NCBI GenBank assembly: GCA_011176555.1
Contig: DUEF01000058.1
Coordinates: 1 to 10,695, forward strand
Reading direction: 5' to 3'
DNA from: Caldilineae bacterium
GTDB taxonomy: Bacteria; Chloroflexota; Anaerolineae; J102
DNA: 10,695 nucleotides
Shown: positions 1 through 6,144 of the stretch, piece by piece
Layout: each line of letters starts with the position of its first letter
Position numbering within the stretch: the stretch's first letter is position 1
The notes under the pieces: model-generated
What the model saw: the letters and a program-made list of their open reading frames with translations, nothing else
Databases searched by the model: none
Told to the model about the DNA's origin: nothing
Position numbers and translations under genes: made by a program

Positions 1-1546
1 CCTCCCTCCGCTCCCCCGCCATCATCAAGCCCAATTCCTCGATGGTGACTTCGTCGTTATCGACGATGCCCATCACTTCGCCGCCGAAGAGCACCATGAT
101 GCGGTCGGAGATAGCTTTGACTTCGTCAAGATCCTCGGAAATGAGCAGGGTGGCCAGGCCCTCTGTGCGTTGCTTCAGGAGTTGGGCGTGGATGTATTCG
201 GTGGCGCCGATGTCGACGCCGCGGGTGGGCTGGGCCGCGATCAGGAAGCGGGGCTGGCGATCCAGCTCGCGGGCCAGGATCAGCTTCTGGATATTGCCGC
301 CGGACAGGTTTTTGGTCGGGGTGTCGCGGCTGGGCGTTTTGATACTGAAGGCATTGATCAGTCTCTTGGCATGTTCGGCGATGTAGCCGAAGGCGAGAAA
401 GATACTTTTGCTGAAAGGCTCACGGATATTGTCTTGCAGGATCAGATTTTCGGCCACGCTGAAATCTTTGACGACGCCATCGTGCATCCGTTCCTCCGGG
501 ATGTACGAGAAGCCGATTTCGTACATCTCAGCGGGCGGCGTGTGGGTGATGTCTTTTCCTTCCAGCGTGATCTTGCCGCTCGCGACCGGCTGTAAACCGG
601 CGATGGCTTCGGCCAGCGGTTTTTGGCCATTGCCGGACACCCCCGCCACGCCCAGGATCTCTCCACTGCGAACCTCGAAACTGACATCCTTCAAGATCGG
701 AGTGCCATCTTCGTTCACGGCAGTGACATGCTCCATCTTCAGGCGCACTTCGCCGACTTCTTGGGGCGCTCGATAACGCTCCAGCGACACTTCTCGCCCC
801 ACCATCATGTTAGCCAGATCGTGTTTGGTCACATCCGCGGTTTGCACCGTGCCGATGGCCTTGCCATCTCGTAGCACCGTCACCCGGTCCGTCAGCGCCG
901 TGATCTCATCCAATTTGTGTGAGATGAAGATGAGCGCATGCCCTTCCGCGGCCATCTGCCTGAAGATGACGAAAATATCATCCACTTCCTGGGGCGTGAG
1001 CACGGCTGTCGGCTCGTCCAGGATCAGCAGCGCCGCGCCCCGGTACAGCGCCTTGATAATCTCGACCCGTTGTCTTTGCCCCACCGCCAACTTGGAAATG
1101 ACAGCATCTGGATCCACCTGCAAGCCGTATTTTTCCGTCAACTCACGGATGCGCGCCGAGACAATATCCAGGTCCAGGCGCGGCTCGCGTGTCGATTTGA
1201 GGCCCAACGCCACATTCTCCGCCACTGTCATATTATCCACGAGCATGAAGTGCTGGTGGATCATGCCAATGCCGTAGTTGATTGCATCGGTGGGGGAATT
1301 GATCTTGATGGGCTTGCCGTCGAGAAAGATCTCGCCTTCATCCGGTTGATAAAGGCCGTAGAGGATCTTCATCAACGTGCTCTTGCCCGCGCCGTTTTCA
1401 CCCAACAGGGCGTGGACCTCCTCTGCCTTCACATCGAAATCGACGTGATCGTTCGCCAGCACGCCGGGGAATTTTTTGACGATGCCCCGCATTTCCAGTG
1501 ATTCGATTCGTGGTAAGCCTGAGGGTAGGAGATTATTCTCTGTCAT
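1..1546 (-). CDS. BMP-type (nucleoside) ABC importer ATP-binding protein, two ABC domains, C-terminus cut by window edge
   Basis: This is the energising subunit of a BMP-family importer (relatives: B. subtilis NupO/YufO; more distantly RbsA and MglA). The frame is open from the ATG at 1546 to the window edge, giving 515 codons without a stop. Family members are usually about 500-520 residues, so only a few residues should be missing. The first ABC domain (about 17-255) has Walker A GENGAGKST (49-57), Q-loop GMIHQHFML, a signature-like LAVGQRQRV (153-161), Walker B LLILDEP and switch His210. The second domain (about 265 onward) has a degenerate Walker A (GVSGNGQKPL) and a proper signature NLSGGNIQK, the asymmetry typical of this family. 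A ribosome site GGAGG (1559-1555) lies 8 bases before the ATG. It is the last gene of the predicted operon, 127 bases after the deaminase gene and beyond a hairpin. The exact substrate cannot be read from the ATPase. Confidence 0.93.
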   Translation of the reverse strand, partial: MTENNLLPSGLPRIESLEMRGIVKKFPGVLANDHVDFDVKAEEVHALLGENGAGKSTLMKILYGLYQPDEGEIFLDGKPIKINSPTDAINYGIGMIHQHFMLVDNMTVAENVALGLKSTREPRLDLDIVSARIRELTEKYGLQVDPDAVISKLAVGQRQRVEIIKALYRGAALLILDEPTAVLTPQEVDDIFVIFRQMAAEGHALIFISHKLDEITALTDRVTVLRDGKAIGTVQTADVTKHDLANMMVGREVSLERYRAPQEVGEVRLKMEHVTAVNEDGTPILKDVSFEVRSGEILGVAGVSGNGQKPLAEAIAGLQPVASGKITLEGKDITHTPPAEMYEIGFSYIPEERMHDGVVKDFSVAENLILQDNIREPFSKSIFLAFGYIAEHAKRLINAFSIKTPSRDTPTKNLSGGNIQKLILARELDRQPRFLIAAQPTRGVDIGATEYIHAQLLKQRTEGLATLLISEDLDEVKAISDRIMVLFGGEVMGIVDNDEVTIEELGLMMAGERRE

Positions 1547-1554
1547 AAGAGCGG

Positions 1555-1559
1555 CCTCC
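1555..1559 (-). promoter_or_regulatory. Ribosome binding site of the ABC ATPase gene
   Basis: GGAGG on the minus strand, 8 bases before the ATG at 1546. It fixes the start, and the encoded protein then begins at the position expected for the family, about 16 residues ahead of the first beta strand of the ABC domain. Confidence 0.75.
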
Positions 1560-1589
1560 GAACTTAAAATGATTGCAGAAATACTTTCA

Positions 1590-1670
1590 TTGCGAATTTC
1601 GGATTGCGGATTTCGAATTGCGGAACAGTGTCGGTTTCACATTTCGCAATCCGCAATTCGCAATCCGCAA
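1590..1670. repeat. Imperfect inverted repeat of heptad words (ATTGCGGA type) between deaminase and ATPase genes
   Basis: The arms 1590-1619 and 1641-1670 pair at 25 of 30 positions around a 21-base loop. Each arm is a degenerate 7-base tandem: the left reads GAATTTC, GGATTGC, GGATTTC, GAATTGC from 1594, and the right reads GCAATCC, GCAATTC, GCAATCC from 1646. The right arm ends 3 bases past the stop codon of the deaminase gene. There is no T-run after either arm, so it does not look like a classical intrinsic terminator. It could attenuate transcription, protect a 3' end or be a dispersed genomic repeat. Its design matches the hairpins at 2913-2960 and 5119-5185, although the sequence differs. 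Confidence 0.8.
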
Positions 1671-1673
1671 TAG

Positions 1674-2903
1674 TCAATGCCAACTGACCTTTGTTTCCGT
1701 TTCCGCCAGGATTTTTCCTTTGCGGATGACATAACGGCGGTCGGGCTGGCGACGCAGGGCTTCGACAGCGTTCCGGGCGTCCAGCACGACCAGGTTTGCT
1801 TCCGCGCCGACATGGATGCCGTAATCGGGCAGGGGCCACAACCTGGCGGCGTTGGCGCGGGGCATGTCGAACGCGGCCTGAATCTCGCCGGGCGCGGCCA
1901 GATGCGCAGCATGAGCCGTGATCAGCGCCACTTCCAGGGGGTCCATTTTGCCGTAGGGATAAAACATATTTTGCACGTCATCCTGCCCGCAGGCGACATT
2001 CACCCCGGCCTCCAGCAATTCCTTGACGCGGGCGATGCCGCGCGGCTTGGGATGCTTGTGGCCCCGGCCTTCCAGCATCAAATTGATGGGTGCGTTGGTG
2101 ATGATGTGGATGTTCGCCCGCCGCACCTTGTCGATCACGCGCTCGGCCAGGGCGTCATCCCAGGCCGACATGGCGCAACAATGCCCGGCGGTCACCCGGC
2201 CCTGCCAGCCCGTTTCCAGCGTCTTCTCGGCCAGCAGTTCCAGCGAATGCCAGTACGGATCATCGGTCTCGTCGATGTGCATGTCGATGTCGGCATCGTG
2301 CGCCTGGGCGATGTCGAAGGCGATCTCGATGTGGCGGGCGGCGTCAGCCATGTCTCGCTCGCCGTGCGGCATGCCGCCGACGAGATCGCAGCCGTTTTCC
2401 ATCGCCTGCCACATCATGTCCACCGCTTCGGGGTTGCGGGCCATGCCAAGCTGCGGGAAGGCGACGAGTTGGATATCGATGATGTCCCGATAGCGTTCTC
2501 GCGCCGCGACGACGCCTTCGAGGATGCTCAATTTGGCGATGTGATCGATATCGACATGGCTGCGCAGCCACAGGACGCCATGGGCTACGGCCGCGCGGAT
2601 GGCCTGTCCCGACCGGGCGACAATGTCCTCGACCGTCAAGTCGCGCTTGATCTGCGCGTAAAGCTCGATGGCTTCGTGCAGTGTGCCGCTCTGGTTGATG
2701 GCCCCGTCCCAGAGCAGGGCGTTTTCCAGATGGAAGTGGGGCTCGACGAAGGCGGGCGAGATCATGCCGCCGCCCGCGTCGATCTCCTGGTCGCCAGGGG
2801 GCAGGCCAGACGGGGCGATGGCCGCGATGACGCCATCGACGATGCCGACTTCGAGCGGCTCGCCCATGCTATCAGAAATGCCGTTGCGGATGACGAGGTT
2901 CAT
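1674..2903 (-). CDS. codA: Cytosine deaminase-like amidohydrolase (CodA group)
   Basis: A metal-dependent amidohydrolase of 409 residues that probably deaminates cytosine to uracil or acts on a related amino-heterocycle in the cytosol. Recalled E. coli CodA active-site positions map with a constant offset of 5: metal ligands H56 and H58 (in EPHFHLE), H209 and D308; substrate residues Q151, E212 and H241 (in VTAGH). PINLMLEGR and RGIARVKELLEAG also match CodA. The position of CodA Trp319 is Phe here (F314), so base preference may differ. I chose the ATG at 2903 because MNLVIRNG begins the family's N-terminal beta domain. A longer reading from GTG 2960 would translate a hairpin repeat into an Arg-rich leader. 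No good Shine-Dalgarno precedes 2903. The gene follows the importer lipoprotein gene by 65 bases, suggesting import followed by deamination. Isoguanine, creatinine or another heterocycle is an alternative substrate. Confidence 0.88.
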   Translation of the reverse strand: MNLVIRNGISDSMGEPLEVGIVDGVIAAIAPSGLPPGDQEIDAGGGMISPAFVEPHFHLENALLWDGAINQSGTLHEAIELYAQIKRDLTVEDIVARSGQAIRAAVAHGVLWLRSHVDIDHIAKLSILEGVVAARERYRDIIDIQLVAFPQLGMARNPEAVDMMWQAMENGCDLVGGMPHGERDMADAARHIEIAFDIAQAHDADIDMHIDETDDPYWHSLELLAEKTLETGWQGRVTAGHCCAMSAWDDALAERVIDKVRRANIHIITNAPINLMLEGRGHKHPKPRGIARVKELLEAGVNVACGQDDVQNMFYPYGKMDPLEVALITAHAAHLAAPGEIQAAFDMPRANAARLWPLPDYGIHVGAEANLVVLDARNAVEALRRQPDRRYVIRKGKILAETETKVSWH

Positions 2904-2968
2904 GAGGTAGGGGTGGCAGGTCGCAAGTGGCAGGTTCCTCCGCCGCCTGCGACCTGCCACAAGTGCAT
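2900..2968 (-). other. 22-codon mini-ORF filling the gap between lipoprotein and deaminase genes
   Basis: The ATG at 2968 directly abuts the TAA of the binding-protein gene (TAAATG). It opens a 22-codon frame whose TGA (2902-2900) overlaps the ATG of the deaminase gene in an ATGA arrangement. It is encoded largely by the hairpin repeat. No Shine-Dalgarno of its own is evident apart from what terminating ribosomes would not need. It may be a coupling device or pure coincidence; nothing in the peptide suggests a function. Confidence 0.25.
2913..2960. repeat. Perfect 13-bp inverted repeat of heptad words (GTGGCAG type) before the deaminase gene
   Basis: The arms 2913-2925 and 2948-2960 (GTGGCAGGTCGCA and its exact complement) flank a 22-base loop. 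On the plus strand the left side is a 7-base tandem, GTGGCAG, GTCGCAA, GTGGCAG, GTTCCTC; the inner GTGGCAGGT at 2927-2935 can compete for pairing with the right arm. On the mRNA the loop contains GGAGGAA, the only Shine-Dalgarno-like motif near the deaminase gene, but it is about 30 bases from its ATG. The repeat lies wholly between the stop at 2969 and the start at 2903. Confidence 0.8.
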
Positions 2969-5038
2969 TTAGCGTGGTTCGGGAACGATTTCGATGCTGC
3001 CGTCGATGATGCCTGCTTCGGCGGCTTTGGCCGCGGCTACAGCGTCTTCCGGCAATTTGTCGCTGTAGATCATGCGTTGGCCACCGTTGGCCAGGGTGAG
3101 TTGTAACACTTCGCCGCCGTACTCGCCCGCCTGATTCTTGGTGATCATCGTCAGCAAGGTCGGGCGCCAGTCATACAGGTCGGTGGCCAGAACGATGTCC
3201 GGAGCGATCACGCTCTGGTCGGCGTGGATGCCAAGCCAGGGGACGCCCTTCTCTTTGGCGACGCCAATCGCGCCCACAACCTGCTGCGAGGAGCCCGCCA
3301 GCACATCAGCGCCGGCCGAGATGTGGGTGTTGGCGGCTTCCGCGGCCAGGGCGGTGTCGCCAAAGGAGCCGGTGAAGGAGACGTTCATCTGGATGTCGGG
3401 GTTGGTGTCGCGCACGCCGGCCACGAAACCATCCACGTGCAGCTTGGCGTCACCGGCATCCACCGGGCCCACCAGGCCAACGACGTTGGATTTGGTTAGA
3501 TGTGCGGCCAGCACGCCGAGGATATAACCGCCTTCTTCCGCCCGCGGTTCGTAAGCGAAGACGTTGGTCACGCCCTCTTCTTCGCCCCAGTTGGTGGCAG
3601 TTCCCCAAGAGAAGCTTGTTTCGGGATAGTCGGGAGCAATCTCGAAGAGTGAGGTCCCGTACTGAGCGCCGTGGGCGATAACCAAATCGTAGCCGCTGTC
3701 AGCATAGTCACGGATGGCGGAGGCAGCGTCGGTGACGTTCCACATGTTCTCGGTGTATACGACTTCGATCACATCCTCACCGTAGTGGTTCTGCAGATCA
3801 ATGGCGGCATCGTAAATCGACTGACTCCAGGACAGGTCGGTGATGGTGCTGGGCAGGACGATGGCGATGCGCACCGGTTCGATCTCGGGGTATTCGAACT
3901 CGCCCGCTTCCGCCGGTTCGGCCATTTCGCCTTCGCCGGCCATAACCGCCATCACATCCAGATCGCCGCTGATGATCTTCTCTTCGACATCTTTCGCCGC
4001 GGCTACGGCATCGGCGTCCAGGCCATCAGCGAAGTCCATGACCAGGCCCTTGTTCTTCAGGGTCAGGGCGTAGGCTGTGCCGCCATTTTCGCCCGCCTGA
4101 TGTTTCTTCAGCATGTCGGCCAGCACGCCTTCCCAATCGTAGAGTTGGGAGGCGACGACGATGTCCGGGGCGAGAGAACTCTGGTCGGACTGAGTGCCCA
4201 TCCACAGCACGCCTTTTTCTTTGGCGACGCCAATCGCGCCCACGACCTGTTGGGCGGAACCGGTGAGCACATCGGCGCCGGCCGAGATGTGGGTGTTGGC
4301 GGCTTCCGCGGCCAGGGCGGTGTCGCCGAAGGAGCCGGTGTAGGAGATGTTGACCTTGATATCGGGATTGGCGTATTTGGCGCCGGCCGCGAAACCATCG
4401 ATGTAAAGTTTGGCGTCACCCGCTTCGACAGGCCCGACAACGCCGACAACGCCGGATTTGCTGAGCTTGGCGGCGAGCACGCCATTGACGAAGCCGCCCT
4501 GTTCGGCGCGGGCTTCGTAGGCGAAGACATTCTCCAGGCCCGCTTCTTTGCCGGTGTCAACGGCTGTGCCCCAAGCGAAGCTTGTGTCGGGGAAATCCGG
4601 GGCCATCTCGAACAGGGATGTGCCATACTGCGTGCCGTGGGCGATGACCAGATCATAGTCGCTGTCGGCATAGTCGCGGATGGCGGAGGCTGCGTCGGTG
4701 ACGTTCCACATGTTTTCGGTGTAGGCGATTTCCATCATCTCTTCGCCGCCCATTTTGGTCTGAATGCGCACCAGGGCGTCGTAGAGCGCCTGGCTCCAGG
4801 CCAGATCGGTGATGGTGCTGGGCAGCACGATGGCGACCCGCACTTTCTCGATGCCACTGACATCTGCTTCCGCGGCGACATCCTCCACAGCTTCCTGAGT
4901 GGGCTCCGTGGCGGGTTCCTCGGTAGGTTCAGCGACGGGGGCTTTGGTGGGTTCCGGTTCGGCCGCGCCGCCGCCACAAGCGGCCAGCGCCAGGGCGAAG
5001 ACCAGCAGAAGGGCCATAATCCAGTAACGTTTTTGCAT
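2969..5038 (-). CDS. BMP-family substrate-binding lipoprotein with two tandem BMP domains
   Basis: This is the extracytoplasmic binding component of a nucleoside-type ABC importer (BMP/Med family; relatives include NupN and PnrA/TmpC). It has 689 residues, about twice the usual 340-380. A signal peptide ends in the lipobox LAAC with the lipidated Cys at 21, followed by a Pro/Glu/Thr linker to about residue 63. The first BMP domain is about 64-365 and the second about 387-689, joined by an acidic Pro-rich linker. The domains are roughly two thirds identical by eye and share blocks such as VLPSTITDL, YTENMWNVTDAASAIRDYAD, GDTALAAEAANTHISAGADV and QQVVGAIGVAKEKGV. I chose the ATG at 5038 because GGAGAAG lies just upstream and the signal peptide begins there; an in-frame upstream start at 5179 would translate an intergenic hairpin. 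No stop or frameshift separates the domains. It follows the permease genes by 155 bases. The ligand is unknown; nucleosides are the best guess from the family. Confidence 0.93.
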   Translation of the reverse strand: MQKRYWIMALLLVFALALAACGGGAAEPEPTKAPVAEPTEEPATEPTQEAVEDVAAEADVSGIEKVRVAIVLPSTITDLAWSQALYDALVRIQTKMGGEEMMEIAYTENMWNVTDAASAIRDYADSDYDLVIAHGTQYGTSLFEMAPDFPDTSFAWGTAVDTGKEAGLENVFAYEARAEQGGFVNGVLAAKLSKSGVVGVVGPVEAGDAKLYIDGFAAGAKYANPDIKVNISYTGSFGDTALAAEAANTHISAGADVLTGSAQQVVGAIGVAKEKGVLWMGTQSDQSSLAPDIVVASQLYDWEGVLADMLKKHQAGENGGTAYALTLKNKGLVMDFADGLDADAVAAAKDVEEKIISGDLDVMAVMAGEGEMAEPAEAGEFEYPEIEPVRIAIVLPSTITDLSWSQSIYDAAIDLQNHYGEDVIEVVYTENMWNVTDAASAIRDYADSGYDLVIAHGAQYGTSLFEIAPDYPETSFSWGTATNWGEEEGVTNVFAYEPRAEEGGYILGVLAAHLTKSNVVGLVGPVDAGDAKLHVDGFVAGVRDTNPDIQMNVSFTGSFGDTALAAEAANTHISAGADVLAGSSQQVVGAIGVAKEKGVPWLGIHADQSVIAPDIVLATDLYDWRPTLLTMITKNQAGEYGGEVLQLTLANGGQRMIYSDKLPEDAVAAAKAAEAGIIDGSIEIVPEPR
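2972..3874 (-). repeat. Internal duplication, copy B (second BMP domain)
   Basis: The C-terminal copy of a tandem gene-internal duplication. It aligns with copy A at an offset of 966 bases (969 before a one-codon indel). The positions 3309-3361 are identical to 4275-4327 over 53 bases, and the segments near 3712 and 4678 are also nearly identical. The open frame runs through both copies. Confidence 0.9.
3938..4843 (-). repeat. Internal duplication, copy A (first BMP domain)
   Basis: The N-terminal copy of the same duplication, starting at the first beta strand (VRVAIVLPS). It is one codon longer than copy B near its start (GGEE against GED). Conservation is uneven: some blocks are nearly identical at base level while surface segments have diverged. 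Confidence 0.9.
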
Positions 5039-5042
5039 TTTT

Positions 5043-5049
5043 CTTCTCC
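5043..5049 (-). promoter_or_regulatory. Ribosome binding site of the binding-lipoprotein gene
   Basis: GGAGAAG on the minus strand, separated from the ATG at 5038 by AAAA. It decides the start in favour of the lipoprotein signal peptide rather than the in-frame upstream start at 5179. Confidence 0.75.
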
Positions 5050-5118
5050 GTGAGTTGAGTGAAAGGGTGGTTGTTGAAAAGTGATTGTGAAGATGAAATG
5101 TTCGCCGATGGAGGGTAA

Positions 5119-5185
5119 CAGGTATTCGATATTGGGTATTGGCGGATGAGCGGGATGCGCTTGAATACCCAATATCCAATACCTG
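5119..5185. repeat. Inverted repeat of heptad words (GGTATTG type) between permease and lipoprotein genes
   Basis: Two 22-base arms, 5119-5140 and 5164-5185, pair at 21 of 22 positions around a 23-base loop. The left arm reads as 7-base words GGTATTC, GATATTG, GGTATTG from 5121, and the right as AATACCC, AATATCC, AATACCT from 5164. It begins 8 bases past the stop codon of the second permease gene. There is no T-run after the stem in the mRNA, so it is more likely an attenuator, RNA-stability element or dispersed repeat than a full terminator. Such a structure could help keep lipoprotein mRNA at a different level from permease mRNA. Confidence 0.8.
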
Positions 5186-5193
5186 ATACCGAT

Positions 5194-6144
5194 CTAATTC
5201 TCCCCCCGCGCAAACGGTTTCCCCAAAGCTGCCGGCGATGCTGCTCGCCGGAAAGGAACGGCCAGGGCGATGATGGTAATAATGTAGGGTAGCATGACAG
5301 CCATATCCGAGGGAATGGGCAGATTGAGCACCTGCACCCAGAGTTGCAAGGCGTTGATGATGCTAAACAGCAAGGCTCCGGCTAATATGCCCACCGGTGA
5401 CCAGCCACCAAAATAGACCAGGGCGACGGCGATGAAGCCCATGCCGGCAGTCATGTTTTCCTGGAAAATGCCCAGGAGCGAAATGGAAAGCGACGCCCCG
5501 GCAATGCCCGCCAATGCAGATCCCAGGATGACGGAAGCATAGCGAACAGCCGTAACGCTAACGCCTAACGAATCGGCGGCTTCCGGGTTTTGACCGGCCG
5601 CCCGGATTTTCAAGCCCCAAGTGGTCTTGTTCAGAATCCAGATGGAGATCGGGACCAGGGCGAAAGCGGCGTAGGTGATAACGCTATGGCTGAAGAAAAT
5701 ATCGCCGAGGATGGGGATGTCGGCCAGGCAGAAACTGTCTGTGATGCAGAATCTCAATTCGGAAAAACCTTGTGCGCCTTCAACCGTCCCCAGCATCGTT
5801 TTGAAAAGCAAGCTGGACATGCCCAGACCGAACATGTACAGGCCGATGCCGCTGATCCCCTGTTCTGCTTGAAGGGTGATGCTGACGACCGACATCAATA
5901 GCCCCATCAAAATGCCAACGACGGCGGCGGCGCCCATGCCCAGCCAGGGATTCCCGGTCTTGAAGAGCACATAGAATCCAAAAAACGCACCCATGAGCAT
6001 GATGCCTTCTACGCCCAGGTTCAATACGCCGGAACGTTGGCCGAACATCTCGCCTAGCGCCGCGAACAGGTACGGCGTCGCCAAGCGGATGCCGGAGTGG
6101 ATGATGCCCAAAAGAATAGCCATGATTGTCAGTTCTTGTATCAT
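5194..6144 (-). CDS. BMP-type ABC importer permease, second subunit
   Basis: An inner-membrane permease (BPD_transp_2 type; relative of B. subtilis NupQ/YufQ) of 316 residues, a normal length. It is hydrophobic almost throughout, with eight or more likely membrane segments. The family hallmark LNLGVEGIMLMGA lies near residues 42-54, and the cytoplasmic coupling segment with GQNPEAADSLG near 188-198 should contact the ATPase. The ATG at 6144 overlaps the stop of the preceding permease gene (ATGA) and is preceded by GGAGGTG inside that gene, so the two subunits are translationally coupled, fitting a heterodimeric channel. An internal ATG at 6123 lacks this support. Substrate identity is not readable from it. 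Confidence 0.93.
   Translation of the reverse strand: MIQELTIMAILLGIIHSGIRLATPYLFAALGEMFGQRSGVLNLGVEGIMLMGAFFGFYVLFKTGNPWLGMGAAAVVGILMGLLMSVVSITLQAEQGISGIGLYMFGLGMSSLLFKTMLGTVEGAQGFSELRFCITDSFCLADIPILGDIFFSHSVITYAAFALVPISIWILNKTTWGLKIRAAGQNPEAADSLGVSVTAVRYASVILGSALAGIAGASLSISLLGIFQENMTAGMGFIAVALVYFGGWSPVGILAGALLFSIINALQLWVQVLNLPIPSDMAVMLPYIITIIALAVPFRRAASPAALGKPFARGEN

Noticed and set aside
1590..1670. Hairpin as an intrinsic terminator after the deaminase gene
   Set aside because: No T-run follows on the transcribed strand, and the ATPase gene needed by the importer lies downstream.
2904..2960. N-terminal extension of the deaminase from GTG 2960
   Set aside because: It would translate the hairpin repeat into an Arg-rich leader absent from the family; the ATG at 2903 starts the conserved beta domain.
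1677..2972. Long plus-strand open frame of 431 codons opposite the deaminase gene
   Set aside because: The minus-strand frame has full CodA motifs. The plus product is a His/Gly/Asp-rich antisense shadow with no domain, as expected from GC-rich codon use.
2969..5038. Two adjacent single-domain BMP genes joined by a sequencing error
   Set aside because: The frame is continuous, and the second copy has no signal peptide, lipobox or ribosome site of its own; a linker replaces them.
3671..5053. Plus-strand open frame of 460 codons opposite the binding-lipoprotein gene
   Set aside because: Shadow of a strong BMP gene; its repeated segments simply mirror the internal duplication on the other strand.
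5039..5179. N-terminal extension of the lipoprotein from an upstream start
   Set aside because: It runs through the 5119-5185 hairpin and would bury the signal peptide; GGAGAAG supports the ATG at 5038.
1590..5185. Palindromic short repeats as a possible CRISPR remnant
   Set aside because: Each hairpin has a different sequence, sits in its own gene spacer and lacks regular unique spacers or cas genes.
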